From: Aminobacter niigataensis
GTDB taxonomy: Bacteria; Pseudomonadota; Alphaproteobacteria; Rhizobiales; Rhizobiaceae
Direction: 5' to 3'
Assembly (NCBI RefSeq): GCF_014200015.1
Contig: NZ_JACHOT010000006.1
Coordinates: forward strand, 186,001 to 250,000
DNA: 64,000 nt
Shown: positions 18,704 through 27,460 of the stretch, in pieces
Numbering within the stretch: the first letter of the stretch is position 1
Layout: the number at the start of each line of letters is the position of its first letter
Notes under the pieces: generated by a model
What the model was told of the DNA's origin: nothing
The model's database searches: none
What the model saw: only the letters and a program-made list of their open reading frames with translations
Translations under genes and position numbers: made by a program

Positions 18704-18720
18704 AATTCATGGTATGAATT
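18704..18720. promoter_or_regulatory. Perfect palindrome AATTCAT-GGT-ATGAATT
   Basis: Seven-base perfect arms around a 3-base centre, in a non-coding, locally A/T-rich patch. It lies about 120 bases before a small ORF on the plus strand. It has the size of an operator for a homodimeric regulator. The rest of 18526-18840 holds nothing else I can support. Confidence 0.35.
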
Positions 18721-18840
18721 AGTCACATCGGATATCGCGTGCCGCAGGGCACCAACCGAAGCATCCGCAGGACACAACAACCGAAACATGCGCTGAAGCC
18801 ATCCTGGCTGCAGGCAGGACGTTTTTGACCGGCGACGACC

Positions 18841-19014
18841 ATGAAAACAGCATCGACCACGCTCCAGTTTGTTGCACTGACCGCCTGCCTGGTGGCGCGG
18901 CTTTGTTGCGCGGGCGAACTCCAGATGCCGGGCGTACGCCGCGCCATGCAGACGATGGCAGCTGCCGGCCAGTCGGCGATCACGGAGAGCATCGACTACG
19001 CAGCGCAGGCGTAG
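18841..19014 (+). CDS. Small secreted-like protein of unknown function
   Basis: A 57-residue frame from ATG to TAG. It begins with a signal-peptide-like segment (MKTAS, hydrophobic FVALTACLVA, then two cysteines and AGE near residue 25), followed by a helical, methionine/alanine-rich tail. I do not recognise the family. There is no clear Shine-Dalgarno sequence, which weakens the call. A 7+3+7 palindrome lies upstream, and the convergent MFS gene ends 52 bases downstream. It could be a real small exported protein or a chance frame. Confidence 0.35.
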   Translation: MKTASTTLQFVALTACLVARLCCAGELQMPGVRRAMQTMAAAGQSAITESIDYAAQA

Positions 19015-19065
19015 GAACGCAGCTCAACCGGCATGCACGGACGCGGCCCGAAGCAAGTGGCTCGA

Positions 19066-20232
19066 TCATGCCCGCCGTCTCTCCGCCATCAGAAACACCA
19101 CCAGTACACCGCACAGCAGGCCAAGGGACAATGGCAGCCCCTGATGTCCCATCAGTTGCATGGCGAGACCGGTGATCGGCGAGCCGACAAAGCCGCCGAT
19201 TCCCCAGACCAGCGCAAACGCCGCGTTGCCGGCGATGAGTTGTTGCCCCGAGAACCGTTCACCGAGCTGTATCAGCGCCATGGTGTAGATTCCGAAGGTC
19301 ACCGCTCCCCAGACGAACACCATCGGCCAGATCAACGCGGACGAAAACAGCAGTGGCAACAGGGCACAACCGAGCAGCGCCAGAGAGCAGCACAACAGCA
19401 TCGCACGGGCCGAGCCGATCCCTTCCGCAAGGCGCCCGAGCGGTATCTGCAGGGCGGCATTGCCAAGGATGAAACAGGCGATCAGCGCGGAGATGCGGCT
19501 TTCGGGACTGCCATAGGCAGCTCCGTAAACGGCAAGCATGGCAAGCAAACTCTGTTCAAAAGCGGCCGCTGCAAATACCGCAAGCAATAACAGCGGCGCC
19601 AGTGCGACGAAGCGGCCGACCGATGTCGCCTCGCCTTCATGCGGCATGTCAGGCAAGCGTGGGATGACTGCCAGGACAATCAGCCCACACAGGAGGAACG
19701 CAGAAATCCCGACCAGAAACGGTGGCCAGCCTTCAGTCCCGAAGAGCCGGAGGGTCAGCGGGCCGATGGCGAAGCCACCCGAAACAATGGATGCATAGAG
19801 GCCCATGATGCGGCCCCGGCGTGACGCCGGCGCGATCGTGATCAGCCAGGTTTCGCTGATCACGTAGAGCGGATTGGCGAAGAAGCCGAGCAGGAAGCGC
19901 AGCGGTATCCAGGCCCAGACGTCCTGCGTCCAGGCAATCGCGGCCAGGGTGGCAGCTGCCAGGATCGAACACAGGATCGCAAGCCGCGCCGCGCCCATGC
20001 GCCGCACCAGCGCTGGAATAAGCGGCGCGGACACGATGAAACCCAGCGGCGTCATCGCCGCCGACAAGCCGATCAGGCCCGGCGTCGTTTCCTGCCGCTC
20101 GAGGATGAAGCTGAGCAGCGGATAGGTCAGCCCCTGCGCCACGGCGAACACCGTGACGGTCGCGATGATACCGGCCATCGCGGCCCATGGCATCCGATCC
20201 TCTCGTGGCGATGTCGTGCTTTCGGCAGTCAT
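19066..20232 (-). CDS. Major facilitator superfamily permease (YcaD-like)
   Basis: Twelve-helix inner-membrane transporter of 388 residues. The cytoplasmic loop 2-3 motif is degenerate (ALVRRMGAARLAIL). The region RFLLGFFANPLYVISETWL with the following SRRGRIMGLYAS is typical of the YcaD/MFS_1 group of putative exporters. GAGG lies five bases before the ATG. The substrate is unknown. It stands alone: the next upstream gene on this strand starts about 100 bases away and is a DUF1127 protein. Confidence 0.85.
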   Translation of the reverse strand: MTAESTTSPREDRMPWAAMAGIIATVTVFAVAQGLTYPLLSFILERQETTPGLIGLSAAMTPLGFIVSAPLIPALVRRMGAARLAILCSILAAATLAAIAWTQDVWAWIPLRFLLGFFANPLYVISETWLITIAPASRRGRIMGLYASIVSGGFAIGPLTLRLFGTEGWPPFLVGISAFLLCGLIVLAVIPRLPDMPHEGEATSVGRFVALAPLLLLAVFAAAAFEQSLLAMLAVYGAAYGSPESRISALIACFILGNAALQIPLGRLAEGIGSARAMLLCCSLALLGCALLPLLFSSALIWPMVFVWGAVTFGIYTMALIQLGERFSGQQLIAGNAAFALVWGIGGFVGSPITGLAMQLMGHQGLPLSLGLLCGVLVVFLMAERRRA

Positions 20233-20334
20233 GCGGACCTCGAAGAAGGGCCGGCACGTTCCGGCAGGTGCACGTGCCGGCGAACCATCGCGGCACCCGG
20301 AAACTGGCGATCAAGTATCATTGCAGCATTCGCC

Positions 20335-20580
20335 TCACGCTTGCCAGAAGCGCTTGGCGATCTCTGCCTCGACCTGTCGCCTCGTCAGGCCGATATCGTC
20401 AACCAGATGGGGATTGTCCTTCAACTTTTGCTCAAGTTCCCAGCGAAAATGTATCCGCCAGCGCCAGGTCTCGAACATGCCCCGCAGGGTCGCCGGATAC
20501 CGACGCGACACGTCTGCCGGCTCCACAGGCATTCCCGGCCGCTCTGCCTGATGCGGGGCCGACGCAAGACCATCGTCCAT
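20335..20580 (-). CDS. DUF1127-domain small protein
   Basis: An 81-residue protein. The start at 20580 is preferred because GGAGG lies six bases upstream. The C-terminal 45 residues (WRWRIHFRWELEQKL ... DDIGLTRRQVEAEIAKRFW) match the DUF1127 pattern of basic helix followed by DIGLTR. Short DUF1127 proteins in agrobacteria and Rhodobacter have been linked to phosphate and RNA-level regulation. This one has a longer N-terminal extension of about 35 residues rich in Pro and Ala. It may be cotranscribed with the MFS gene 102 bases downstream. Confidence 0.72.
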   Translation of the reverse strand: MDDGLASAPHQAERPGMPVEPADVSRRYPATLRGMFETWRWRIHFRWELEQKLKDNPHLVDDIGLTRRQVEAEIAKRFWQA

Positions 20581-20706
20581 GGTAACCTCCATGCGGTCCA
20601 AGGGCACGGAGCCCTCGACCTGAAAGAGGATGAGTTGTGCAGGAGACGGACGGCGCCGTCGTTAAGCCCTGCCAAATAGTTCCAAAAACTCCCAAACGGG
20701 CTAAAG

Positions 20707-22227
20707 ATGCGCCGCATGCAGCGGTCGCGCTTTGCCTTTGGTCCGTTCGTGCTTGATCCGGATGCGGGAACGCTGCTCCGGAACGATGAGCCCGTTGCGG
20801 TCGGCTACCGCGGGCTCAAGCTGCTCGCAGCGCTCGTCGAACGGCCGGGCGACATCCTCGGCAAAACCGAGCTGATGGACGCCGCGTGGCCGGGTACGGC
20901 TGTCGAGGAAGGCAACCTCACCGTCCAGATCGCGCAGCTCAGGAAGCTGCTTGGCCCGGCAGCCGGCGACGGTGAATGGATATCGACGGTTCCACGCGTC
21001 GGCTACCGCTTCACTGGGACCGTCGAAGAGCTCGGCGGTACGAAGCGAAAAACTTTGCCGCTGCCCGACAAACCATCGATAGCCGTGCTGCCCTTCGTCA
21101 ATGTCAGCAACGATCCCGAGCAGGAATCTTTCGCGGATGGGTTGACCGAAGACCTGATCACCGACCTTTCCAGAATCCCCGGCCTGTTCGTCATCGCCCG
21201 CAACTCGGCCTTTGCGTACAAGGGCAGGGCAACGGACGTGCGCACGATCGCCGAGGATCTCGGCGTGCGCTACCTGCTGGAGGGGAGCGCGCGGCGCGCC
21301 GCCGGGCGCGTGCGGATCAACGCCCAACTGGTCGATGCGGCCAGCGGCGAGCATCTGTGGGCGGAACGCTTCGATCGCAGCCTGGATGACATCTTCGCCG
21401 TCCAGGATGAGGTTACCGGCAAGATCGTCGACGCATTGCTCGGCCGGCTGCAGACGCGACCGCCGCCGCGCAATCGGCCCAGAAGTCTCGAGGCTTACGA
21501 TCTCTGCGTGCGGGCGCGCAAGCTGATGGACGACTCCCCGCAGTCTGCCCGGGAAGCACACCTGTTGCTCACCCGCGCGGTTTCGCTCGATCCCGACTAC
21601 GCCGAGGCCTATCGCTGGCTTGCCATGAACCACTGGATGGGATGGGTACACAGCGGCGGGCCAACTGAAGCTGCCCGTAGCGTTGCCTTGGAACTGGCGC
21701 GCAAGGCGGTGGCGATCGATCCCAACGATGCCGGCTGCCGCTGGGTTCTGGCCTACCTGCTGGCCTACGAGCGCAGCTTCGCCGAGGCAGATGCGGAATT
21801 CGTCAAGGCGATCCAGCTCGACCCCAACGAGGCCGATACCTGGGCGGCGCTTTCCGACATCGCGATCCTGTCCGGGCGGGTCGAGGAGGGCCTGGACCAC
21901 ATTCGCAAGGCGTTCCGGCTCAACCCGTTTCCGGCGGCCTGGTACTACCTGACGCTCGGCCAGGCGCAATATGCGGCCGGCGACTACGAGGCCGCTGTCA
22001 AGACACTGCGCCGGGACGAGACCTATCGGACAAGCTCACGCCGTTTCCTGGCGGCGAGCCTTGCCCAACTCGGCCGGCTCGAAGAAGCGCAGGCCGAGGT
22101 CGAACTGTTCCTTGTCGGCAACCCGCAGTTCACCACCCGCCACTGGGCCGCGACGGAGCCATTCCGCGACACAGCCACGCTCGAGCATTTCGTCGACGGC
22201 TACCGCAAGGCGGGCCTTCCGGCGTGA
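20707..22227 (+). CDS. CadC-like winged-helix regulator with TolB-like and TPR domains
   Basis: A 506-residue protein in three parts. Residues about 5-105 are an OmpR/CadC winged helix (LVERPGDILGKTELMDAAWPG, ending in VPRVGYRF). Residues 120-260 are the TolB-amino-terminal-like module found in this family (SIAVLPFVNVSNDPEQESFADGLTEDLITDLS). Residues 270-500 are tetratricopeptide repeats (DPDYAEAYRWLA, DPNDAGCRWVLAY, DPNEADTWAALSD). No membrane helix is obvious between the DNA-binding and sensory parts, so it is probably cytosolic, unlike CadC. Rhizobia carry many paralogues, sometimes annotated as adenylate-cyclase-like. Target genes are unknown; the next genes form the heterocycle catabolic island. 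Confidence 0.85.
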   Translation: MRRMQRSRFAFGPFVLDPDAGTLLRNDEPVAVGYRGLKLLAALVERPGDILGKTELMDAAWPGTAVEEGNLTVQIAQLRKLLGPAAGDGEWISTVPRVGYRFTGTVEELGGTKRKTLPLPDKPSIAVLPFVNVSNDPEQESFADGLTEDLITDLSRIPGLFVIARNSAFAYKGRATDVRTIAEDLGVRYLLEGSARRAAGRVRINAQLVDAASGEHLWAERFDRSLDDIFAVQDEVTGKIVDALLGRLQTRPPPRNRPRSLEAYDLCVRARKLMDDSPQSAREAHLLLTRAVSLDPDYAEAYRWLAMNHWMGWVHSGGPTEAARSVALELARKAVAIDPNDAGCRWVLAYLLAYERSFAEADAEFVKAIQLDPNEADTWAALSDIAILSGRVEEGLDHIRKAFRLNPFPAAWYYLTLGQAQYAAGDYEAAVKTLRRDETYRTSSRRFLAASLAQLGRLEEAQAEVELFLVGNPQFTTRHWAATEPFRDTATLEHFVDGYRKAGLPA

Positions 22228-22643
22228 CGCGGCGGCGCCACCTCCCGATACTAACCAGGACTCGCAACGGGACAGTCCTCAGCCGCGTCCTACCCTGAGG
22301 TCTGTTTCCCCCACGCGACAGCCATCGTTGAGCCGCTCATCGCGGCGATTGGCCGATATGCGCCTCGCCCGGCGGCAAGTGCCGCAGCAGCATTCATCGC
22401 GAAATGCGAATTATAGTGTCTATTTTAAGGATTGTTCCATCAGTCGATTGACGGTCAGATGAATGCACAGAGGGGTCGGCAGATTGCCTAAACGGGCCGC
22501 TGACATTTCAAGAATACGTGCTGCGCCGAAAGCAGCCTTTGACTATGGGAACGCTTCTCGAGTGGCCGGAGACCAATCCGGATACGCTGGCATTCGCCTT
22601 GATACATGGCGGCGCGAGGGAAGCAAACAGTTGAGGATTACGC
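22228..22643. other. Intergenic leader of the ABC/catabolic island
   Basis: Mostly non-coding. An A/T-rich patch (AATTATAGTGTCTATTTTAAGG, about 22411-22431) may hold a promoter. A frame from GTG 22518 or ATG 22545 to TGA 22634 encodes a 29- to 38-residue peptide (ending TLLEWPETNPDTLAFALIHG and a short tail) whose stop abuts the ribosome site of the following permease. It could be a leader peptide or a gene remnant. Confidence 0.35.
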
Positions 22644-23699
22644 TTGAACGCGTTGCAGACGTCCATGAATCTCGGCCGCTTTCGAATATTCACCAACATT
22701 GCCATCTTCGCCTCGTCACTGATCGTGACCATGCTGGTCGTGGCCGGTCTCGTCGAACTGATCGGAGGCAGCGCCACCAGCGCACTTTCCGCGATGGTCG
22801 AGGGCGTGCTCGGCAGCCGCCAGGCTATCGTTGAAACGGTGATCGAGGCGACACCCACAGCACTTTGCGGGCTGGCGTTCCTGATCCCGTTCAAGGCAGG
22901 CTTCTTCAACATCGGCGCGCAAGGTCAGCTGCAGCTCGGTGCGCTGGCTGCCGTCTTCGTCACCACGGCCTTCACGCTGCCCGCTCCCTTGATGGTCGTT
23001 CTGGCATTTGCGGCCGCGGCGGCCGCGGGGATGCTTCTCATCGTTCCACCTTTGTTGCTCAAGACGAAACGCGGCGCCAGCGAGGTGACGACGACGGTGA
23101 TGCTGAACTTCGTCGCCGTTGAGTTCGTGCTCGCGATGGTCACCGGCCCGATGAAGCAGCCGGACTCGTTCTTCGCCGAATCCGCGCTGATCCCCGTCGA
23201 GTATCGCCTGCCGGTGATCGTCGTGCATGTCGGCGTGTTCCTTGCCGTCGCCATCGTGGTGATCGCGGGCTGGATCCTCAAGCACACGGTTTTCGGGTTC
23301 CGCCTCGAGGCGCTCGGCGGCAACCCGGGTGCTGCCCAGGCGCTGGGCATGCGCACCAACATCACATTGACCAAGGCCGTGCTCGCTGCGGGGGCCATCG
23401 CTGGAATTGCCGGTGGCATACAGGCGCTTGGGGTCGTGTTCCAGGTTGCCGAGCTTTGGGCGAAACCGTGGGGCTTTCTCGGCATCCTCGCTGCCCTTAT
23501 CGGCCGCAGTCCGGTCGGCGTGATGTTTGCCGCCCTGCTGCTCGCCGGCCTCGAAACGGGCGGTAGAAACATGCAGGCGATGACCGGGGTGCCGGCGGCG
23601 CTGGTCTTCCTTCTGCAGGCATTGCCGGTGTTGCTGCTCCTTGCCGTCAGATCGACGCATCTTTTCAAAATGATCTCTTTTGGCGGAGTGGGACGTTGA
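22644..23699 (+). CDS. BMP-type (purine/nucleoside) ABC transporter permease 1
   Basis: Inner-membrane channel subunit of about 351 residues with ten or so helices. The NupB/PnrC-like hallmarks are GLAFLIPFKAGFFNIGAQGQLQLGA (about 70-94) and the helix pair around KTKRGASEVTTTVMLNFVA. The TTG at 22644 is preferred because GAGGA lies six bases upstream; ATG 22665 is an alternative. It is the first gene of a four-gene importer (two permeases, binding protein, double ATPase). Characterised relatives transport nucleosides, guanosine or lipoprotein-bound purines, so a purine-like substrate is likely. Confidence 0.9.
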   Translation: MNALQTSMNLGRFRIFTNIAIFASSLIVTMLVVAGLVELIGGSATSALSAMVEGVLGSRQAIVETVIEATPTALCGLAFLIPFKAGFFNIGAQGQLQLGALAAVFVTTAFTLPAPLMVVLAFAAAAAAGMLLIVPPLLLKTKRGASEVTTTVMLNFVAVEFVLAMVTGPMKQPDSFFAESALIPVEYRLPVIVVHVGVFLAVAIVVIAGWILKHTVFGFRLEALGGNPGAAQALGMRTNITLTKAVLAAGAIAGIAGGIQALGVVFQVAELWAKPWGFLGILAALIGRSPVGVMFAALLLAGLETGGRNMQAMTGVPAALVFLLQALPVLLLLAVRSTHLFKMISFGGVGR

Positions 23700-24595
23700 T
23701 TTTCGATCTCGAATTTGTGCTCTCCGCGCTGCGTATCGCCACGCCGCTCATGATCGTCGCACTGGGCGTGCTGATCGCCGAGCGGGCAGGCGTGCTGTTC
23801 CTGGGCGCCGAGGGCGTCATGCTGTGCGGCGCCTTGTTCGGCATACTCGGCGCCGTCTATGTCGGCGATCCCTGGATGGGCGTGGTCTGGGGACTGAGCG
23901 CCGGTGTGGTCATGGGGCTTGTCACCGCGGTGTTGACCGTCTGGCTACCGACAGACCAGGTGGTCATGGGGCTGGCGATGAACATCGCGGCCATCGGACT
24001 GACCAGCTTCATCTTCCGCATCGCCGCCGACGACCTGCAGCAGATGAGCCCGCCCATGGGCTGGTCGGCACCGGGCGCGCTCAGCGAGAACCCGATCGCC
24101 GCGTTCCTGTTCGCCGTTCCGCCATTGGCGTGGCTGGCGGTCATCCTCTACTTCGTCGTCTGGTACATGCTGTTCCGCAGCGCGCCTGGGCTGTTGCTCC
24201 GGTCAGTGGGGCAGAACGTCAAGGCGGCGCGCTCCGCCGGCATCAACGTCGTGCTGGTGCGCACAGTCGCCCTGGCGCTTGCCGGCGGCCTCGCCGGCCT
24301 GGGCGGTGCTGCCCTGACGGTTGGCTGGGTCCGCAGCTTTGCCGACGACATCACCGCGGGACGTGGTTTCATTGCGCTGGCGGCAGTCTATTTCGGGCGC
24401 TGGTATCCGCGCTGGACGCTGTTCGGCTGCCTGCTGTTCGGGCTCGGCGAGGCACTGGCCCTGCGCACCCAGGTGCTCGGCGGCAACGCCCATTTCTACC
24501 TGATGATCCCATACCTTCTGACGGTCGGCGTCCTTGCCTTCGCAGAGCGCGGCTGCGCGCCGCGTGAGGTCGGCAAGCCCTACGAGCAGCTTTGA
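23696..24595 (+). CDS. BMP-type (purine/nucleoside) ABC transporter permease 2
   Basis: Second channel subunit, 299 residues, with about nine helices. The family block LIAERAGVLFLGAEGVMLCGA sits near residues 25-45, and GQNVKAARSAGINVVLVRTVALALAGGLAG forms the coupling region near 170-200. It starts with TTG whose bases overlap the stop of permease 1 (TTGA), giving tight coupling. The channel is a heterodimer of the two permeases. Confidence 0.9.
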   Translation: MIFDLEFVLSALRIATPLMIVALGVLIAERAGVLFLGAEGVMLCGALFGILGAVYVGDPWMGVVWGLSAGVVMGLVTAVLTVWLPTDQVVMGLAMNIAAIGLTSFIFRIAADDLQQMSPPMGWSAPGALSENPIAAFLFAVPPLAWLAVILYFVVWYMLFRSAPGLLLRSVGQNVKAARSAGINVVLVRTVALALAGGLAGLGGAALTVGWVRSFADDITAGRGFIALAAVYFGRWYPRWTLFGCLLFGLGEALALRTQVLGGNAHFYLMIPYLLTVGVLAFAERGCAPREVGKPYEQL

Positions 24596-24645
24596 TCGCT
24601 GCGTCGAACATATTTCTGCAACTATAACTTGGGGAGAGAGCAATA

Positions 24646-25653
24646 ATGGGTACCTTTACAGCAGCCATTGGCAGGCATTTCGGCCGAATGCTCGCGGCAG
24701 TCGCACTATGCGGTGCCATGATCGGCACAGCTTCCGCGCAAGACAAGATCAAGGCCGCCGTGATCTTCGGCGTCAGCAACCCGGCTTCCGTCAACGGATG
24801 GGACCGCGGTCATTACCAGGGTGTGCGCAAGCTGATCGACGAGCACGGCTGGGACGTGACCATGGCTGAAAACGTGCCGTTCCCGCTGATCGCCAGCACC
24901 GCCGAGAACTATGCCAAATCCGGCTTCCAGGTGGTGATCTTCACCTCGAGCGGCCAGGTCAAGGCCTGGGATCAGGTGGCACCGAACTATCCGAACACAC
25001 TGTTCGCCATGCTGTCGACGACCAGCAGCCTGCCCAAATCCAACAACGTCGCCGCCTATGCGCCCGACTTCTATTCCTACGGCGTCATCAATGGGCTGAT
25101 CGCGGGCCAGGCCACCAAGTCCAACAAGATCGCCGGCGTCGCCGGATTGCCGGTCAAGGCAGTCGAGGACATGTTCAGCGGCATCATCGAGGGCGCCAAG
25201 GTCGTCAATCCGAACGTGGAATTCCTGTCGGCGTTTTCCGGCGACTGGACCAACATCCCGCGTGCCCGCGAAGTTGCCGCGCTGCAGATCCAGCGAGGCG
25301 CCGATATCGTGCTCGGCAATGCCGGCGTCGGCACCCGTGGCATTCTCGACGCTTCGCAAAGCGGCAAGACCAGATTCGTCGGCTACGCGACCGACTGGGC
25401 GGTAGATGCGCCCGAAACTGTGCTCTCCAGCGTCATTCTGGATGTCGCCGGCTGGTACGATGCTCTCGCCAAGGACGTGGCCTCGGGCAAGGTCGAGCCG
25501 AAGATCAACGAATTCGGCGCCAAGACCTTCTCCGTGATGCCGCTCAATAAAGAGCATCTGACGACGGAGGAAATCACCAAGATCGAAGACAGCGTGCGCC
25601 GGTATCAGGCAGGCGAATTGTCGGTTCCCGTCGTCGCGCACAGGTTCAAGTAA
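24646..25653 (+). CDS. BMP-family periplasmic substrate-binding protein
   Basis: Secreted binding protein of 335 residues. The signal peptide (about 1-31) ends in TASAQD and has no lipobox cysteine, so unlike PnrA/TmpC this one is soluble in the periplasm. The mature part has the basic-membrane-protein fold (NGWDRGHYQGVRKLIDEHGWDV, and SAFSGDWTNIPRAREVAALQIQRGADIVLGNAG). Family members bind purine nucleosides through stacking aromatics. GGAGAGAG lies before the ATG. It is placed third in the importer operon and presumably defines which heterocycle the downstream enzymes degrade. Confidence 0.9.
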   Translation: MGTFTAAIGRHFGRMLAAVALCGAMIGTASAQDKIKAAVIFGVSNPASVNGWDRGHYQGVRKLIDEHGWDVTMAENVPFPLIASTAENYAKSGFQVVIFTSSGQVKAWDQVAPNYPNTLFAMLSTTSSLPKSNNVAAYAPDFYSYGVINGLIAGQATKSNKIAGVAGLPVKAVEDMFSGIIEGAKVVNPNVEFLSAFSGDWTNIPRAREVAALQIQRGADIVLGNAGVGTRGILDASQSGKTRFVGYATDWAVDAPETVLSSVILDVAGWYDALAKDVASGKVEPKINEFGAKTFSVMPLNKEHLTTEEITKIEDSVRRYQAGELSVPVVAHRFK

Positions 25654-25662
25654 GGGAGCCGG

Positions 25663-27195
25663 ATGATGGTCGAGGCAAGTCCTGGAAGCGAAGCGGTAAG
25701 GCTTGAAGGTATCTCCAAGGCATTTGGCTCGTTCAAGGCCCTGGACAATGTCAGCGTTACTCTTCGGTACGGCGAAATCCATGCGCTGGTCGGCGAAAAT
25801 GGCGCCGGCAAATCTACGCTGATGAACGTGTTGTACGGGATCCTGCAGCCAAGCGCAGGTCGCATGCTCGTCGGCGGACAGGATGTCGGCTCTCATTGGT
25901 CGACACGGGACGCGATCGCCCACCAGATCGGCATGATCCACCAGCATTTCTCTTTGGTGATGGAACATTCCGTGCTCGACAACATCGTCATGCCGACACT
26001 GAAATGGACCGATCTGGCCCCCAAATGGGGCCAGTATCGGGAGCGGTTCAGCGAGTTGTCGGCGCAGTTCGGCTTCGAACTGTCGCCTGACACATTGGTG
26101 GGCAAACTGTCCGTCGGGCAGCGCCAGCAGGTCGAGATACTGAAGATGCTCTACCAGGGGGCAAAGATCCTGATCCTGGACGAGCCGACGGCAGTTTTGA
26201 CCCCGCAGCAGAGCGATCGTCTGCTGGAGATGCTGCTGCAGTTCCGCGACCGCGGCTATGCGGTGGTGATCATTACCCACAAGCTGGAACACGCGCTGGA
26301 TCTTGCCGATCACATCACCGTCCTGCGAAACGGCCGCCAGATCGCAACTGTAGCGAAGGGCGAGGGCACGATTGCCGACATCGCCCGCATGATGGTGTCG
26401 CAGGAGGTGAACACCGCGCAGCGGCGAAGCCGGTCGGCAGTGGGCGAAGTCGTGCTCGACATGGACAATGTCTCGCTCGACGTCGACGGGGTTGCCTTGC
26501 TCGACAAGATCTCCTTGCAGGTCAGGGAAGGAGAAATCCTGGGCGTGGCCGGCGTGGCCGGGAACGGCCAGTCCGAATTGGCCGAAACGATCATCGGCCT
26601 TCAATCCACCACTGCCGGCAGTATCAGTATCTACGGCAAGGAACTCGGGACCACCTCGGTCGAGGCGCGACGCCGGGGCGGTATCGCCATCATTCCGGAG
26701 GACCGTCACGCCCACGCGGTGGTCGGCGAGATGGACATCGCCTCCAACTTCATCATGGGCCACGAGGGCGAACCGCAGTTCTCCCGTCGCGGAATACTGA
26801 ATCGCAAGAACATCGCCGAGTTCGCAAAGCACTGCATCGCAGAGTTCGACGTCCGTACGCGCTCGGCGGAAACCAAACTCGAATTCCTGTCCGGCGGAAA
26901 CCAGCAGAAGGTGGTCATCGGCCGCGAACTGTCGGCCAATCCAAGGCTGATCATCGCGCACGAGCCGGCGCGGGGACTCGATTTCGCGGCCACCGCCTAT
27001 ATCAGGCAGCGCCTGGTGCAGGCGGCGGAAGCAGGAGCAGGCGTACTGCTGATTTCGAGCGATCTCGATGAGTTGATGGAGCTCTCGACTCGTGTCGTGG
27101 TGCTTTATTGCGGACGCGCCGTGGGCACCGTGGATGCCGACGCCTACGATCCGCAGCATTTCGGAAGCCTGATGGCGGGTGCCGAGGCGGCTTGA
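25663..27195 (+). CDS. BMP-type ABC transporter ATPase with two ATP-binding domains
   Basis: A 510-residue tandem ATPase. The first domain is canonical (Walker A GENGAGKST near residue 48, signature LSVGQRQQ, Walker B LILDEPTAVL). In the second domain the Walker A is degenerate (GVAGNGQSEL) and Walker B reads AHEPARGLD, with His in place of the usual Asp before Glu, though the signature SGGNQQK is kept. Such asymmetry is normal for nucleoside and sugar importers of this class, where one site drives transport. It starts nine bases after the binding-protein gene. Confidence 0.92.
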   Translation: MMVEASPGSEAVRLEGISKAFGSFKALDNVSVTLRYGEIHALVGENGAGKSTLMNVLYGILQPSAGRMLVGGQDVGSHWSTRDAIAHQIGMIHQHFSLVMEHSVLDNIVMPTLKWTDLAPKWGQYRERFSELSAQFGFELSPDTLVGKLSVGQRQQVEILKMLYQGAKILILDEPTAVLTPQQSDRLLEMLLQFRDRGYAVVIITHKLEHALDLADHITVLRNGRQIATVAKGEGTIADIARMMVSQEVNTAQRRSRSAVGEVVLDMDNVSLDVDGVALLDKISLQVREGEILGVAGVAGNGQSELAETIIGLQSTTAGSISIYGKELGTTSVEARRRGGIAIIPEDRHAHAVVGEMDIASNFIMGHEGEPQFSRRGILNRKNIAEFAKHCIAEFDVRTRSAETKLEFLSGGNQQKVVIGRELSANPRLIIAHEPARGLDFAATAYIRQRLVQAAEAGAGVLLISSDLDELMELSTRVVVLYCGRAVGTVDADAYDPQHFGSLMAGAEAA

Positions 27196-27211
27196 CGCCA
27201 GTTGGTCCTGC

Positions 27212-27241
27212 GCAGCCGCCCGGCAAATGCCCGGCTGCTGC
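27212..27241 (+). terminator. Hairpin after the importer operon
   Basis: The RNA would fold into a G/C-rich stem of about twelve pairs with two single mismatches (GCAGC.GCC.GGC, loop AAAT). There is no clear U-run after it, so it may be a partial terminator or processing stem between the transporter genes and the puuD-like gene. The rest of the 265-base spacer carries no gene and may hold a second promoter. Confidence 0.45.
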
Positions 27242-27460
27242 GCGGCATTCGCACAATCCACATCCGGGCCGCTCTGGCAGCCACTGTGCAGGTTCAAGCC
27301 AAGCCGCCGCTCCCAATCGTTGTGCCGCAAAAGCATTGATCGTTTTCTCGAAACAAAAGTATCGATCTTCGCGATTGAATGATCACCGGCATTCGCCATT
27401 CTTAGCGCAGGCCGAACACCAAGCGGCCTCTGGATTTTTAGTGAAGGCATATCCCAGATT

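Noticed and set aside
24706-27450. A 914-residue open frame on the minus strand
   Set aside because: It lies antisense to the binding protein and ATPase of the BMP importer, both with clear motifs and ribosome sites. The product has no recognisable domain.
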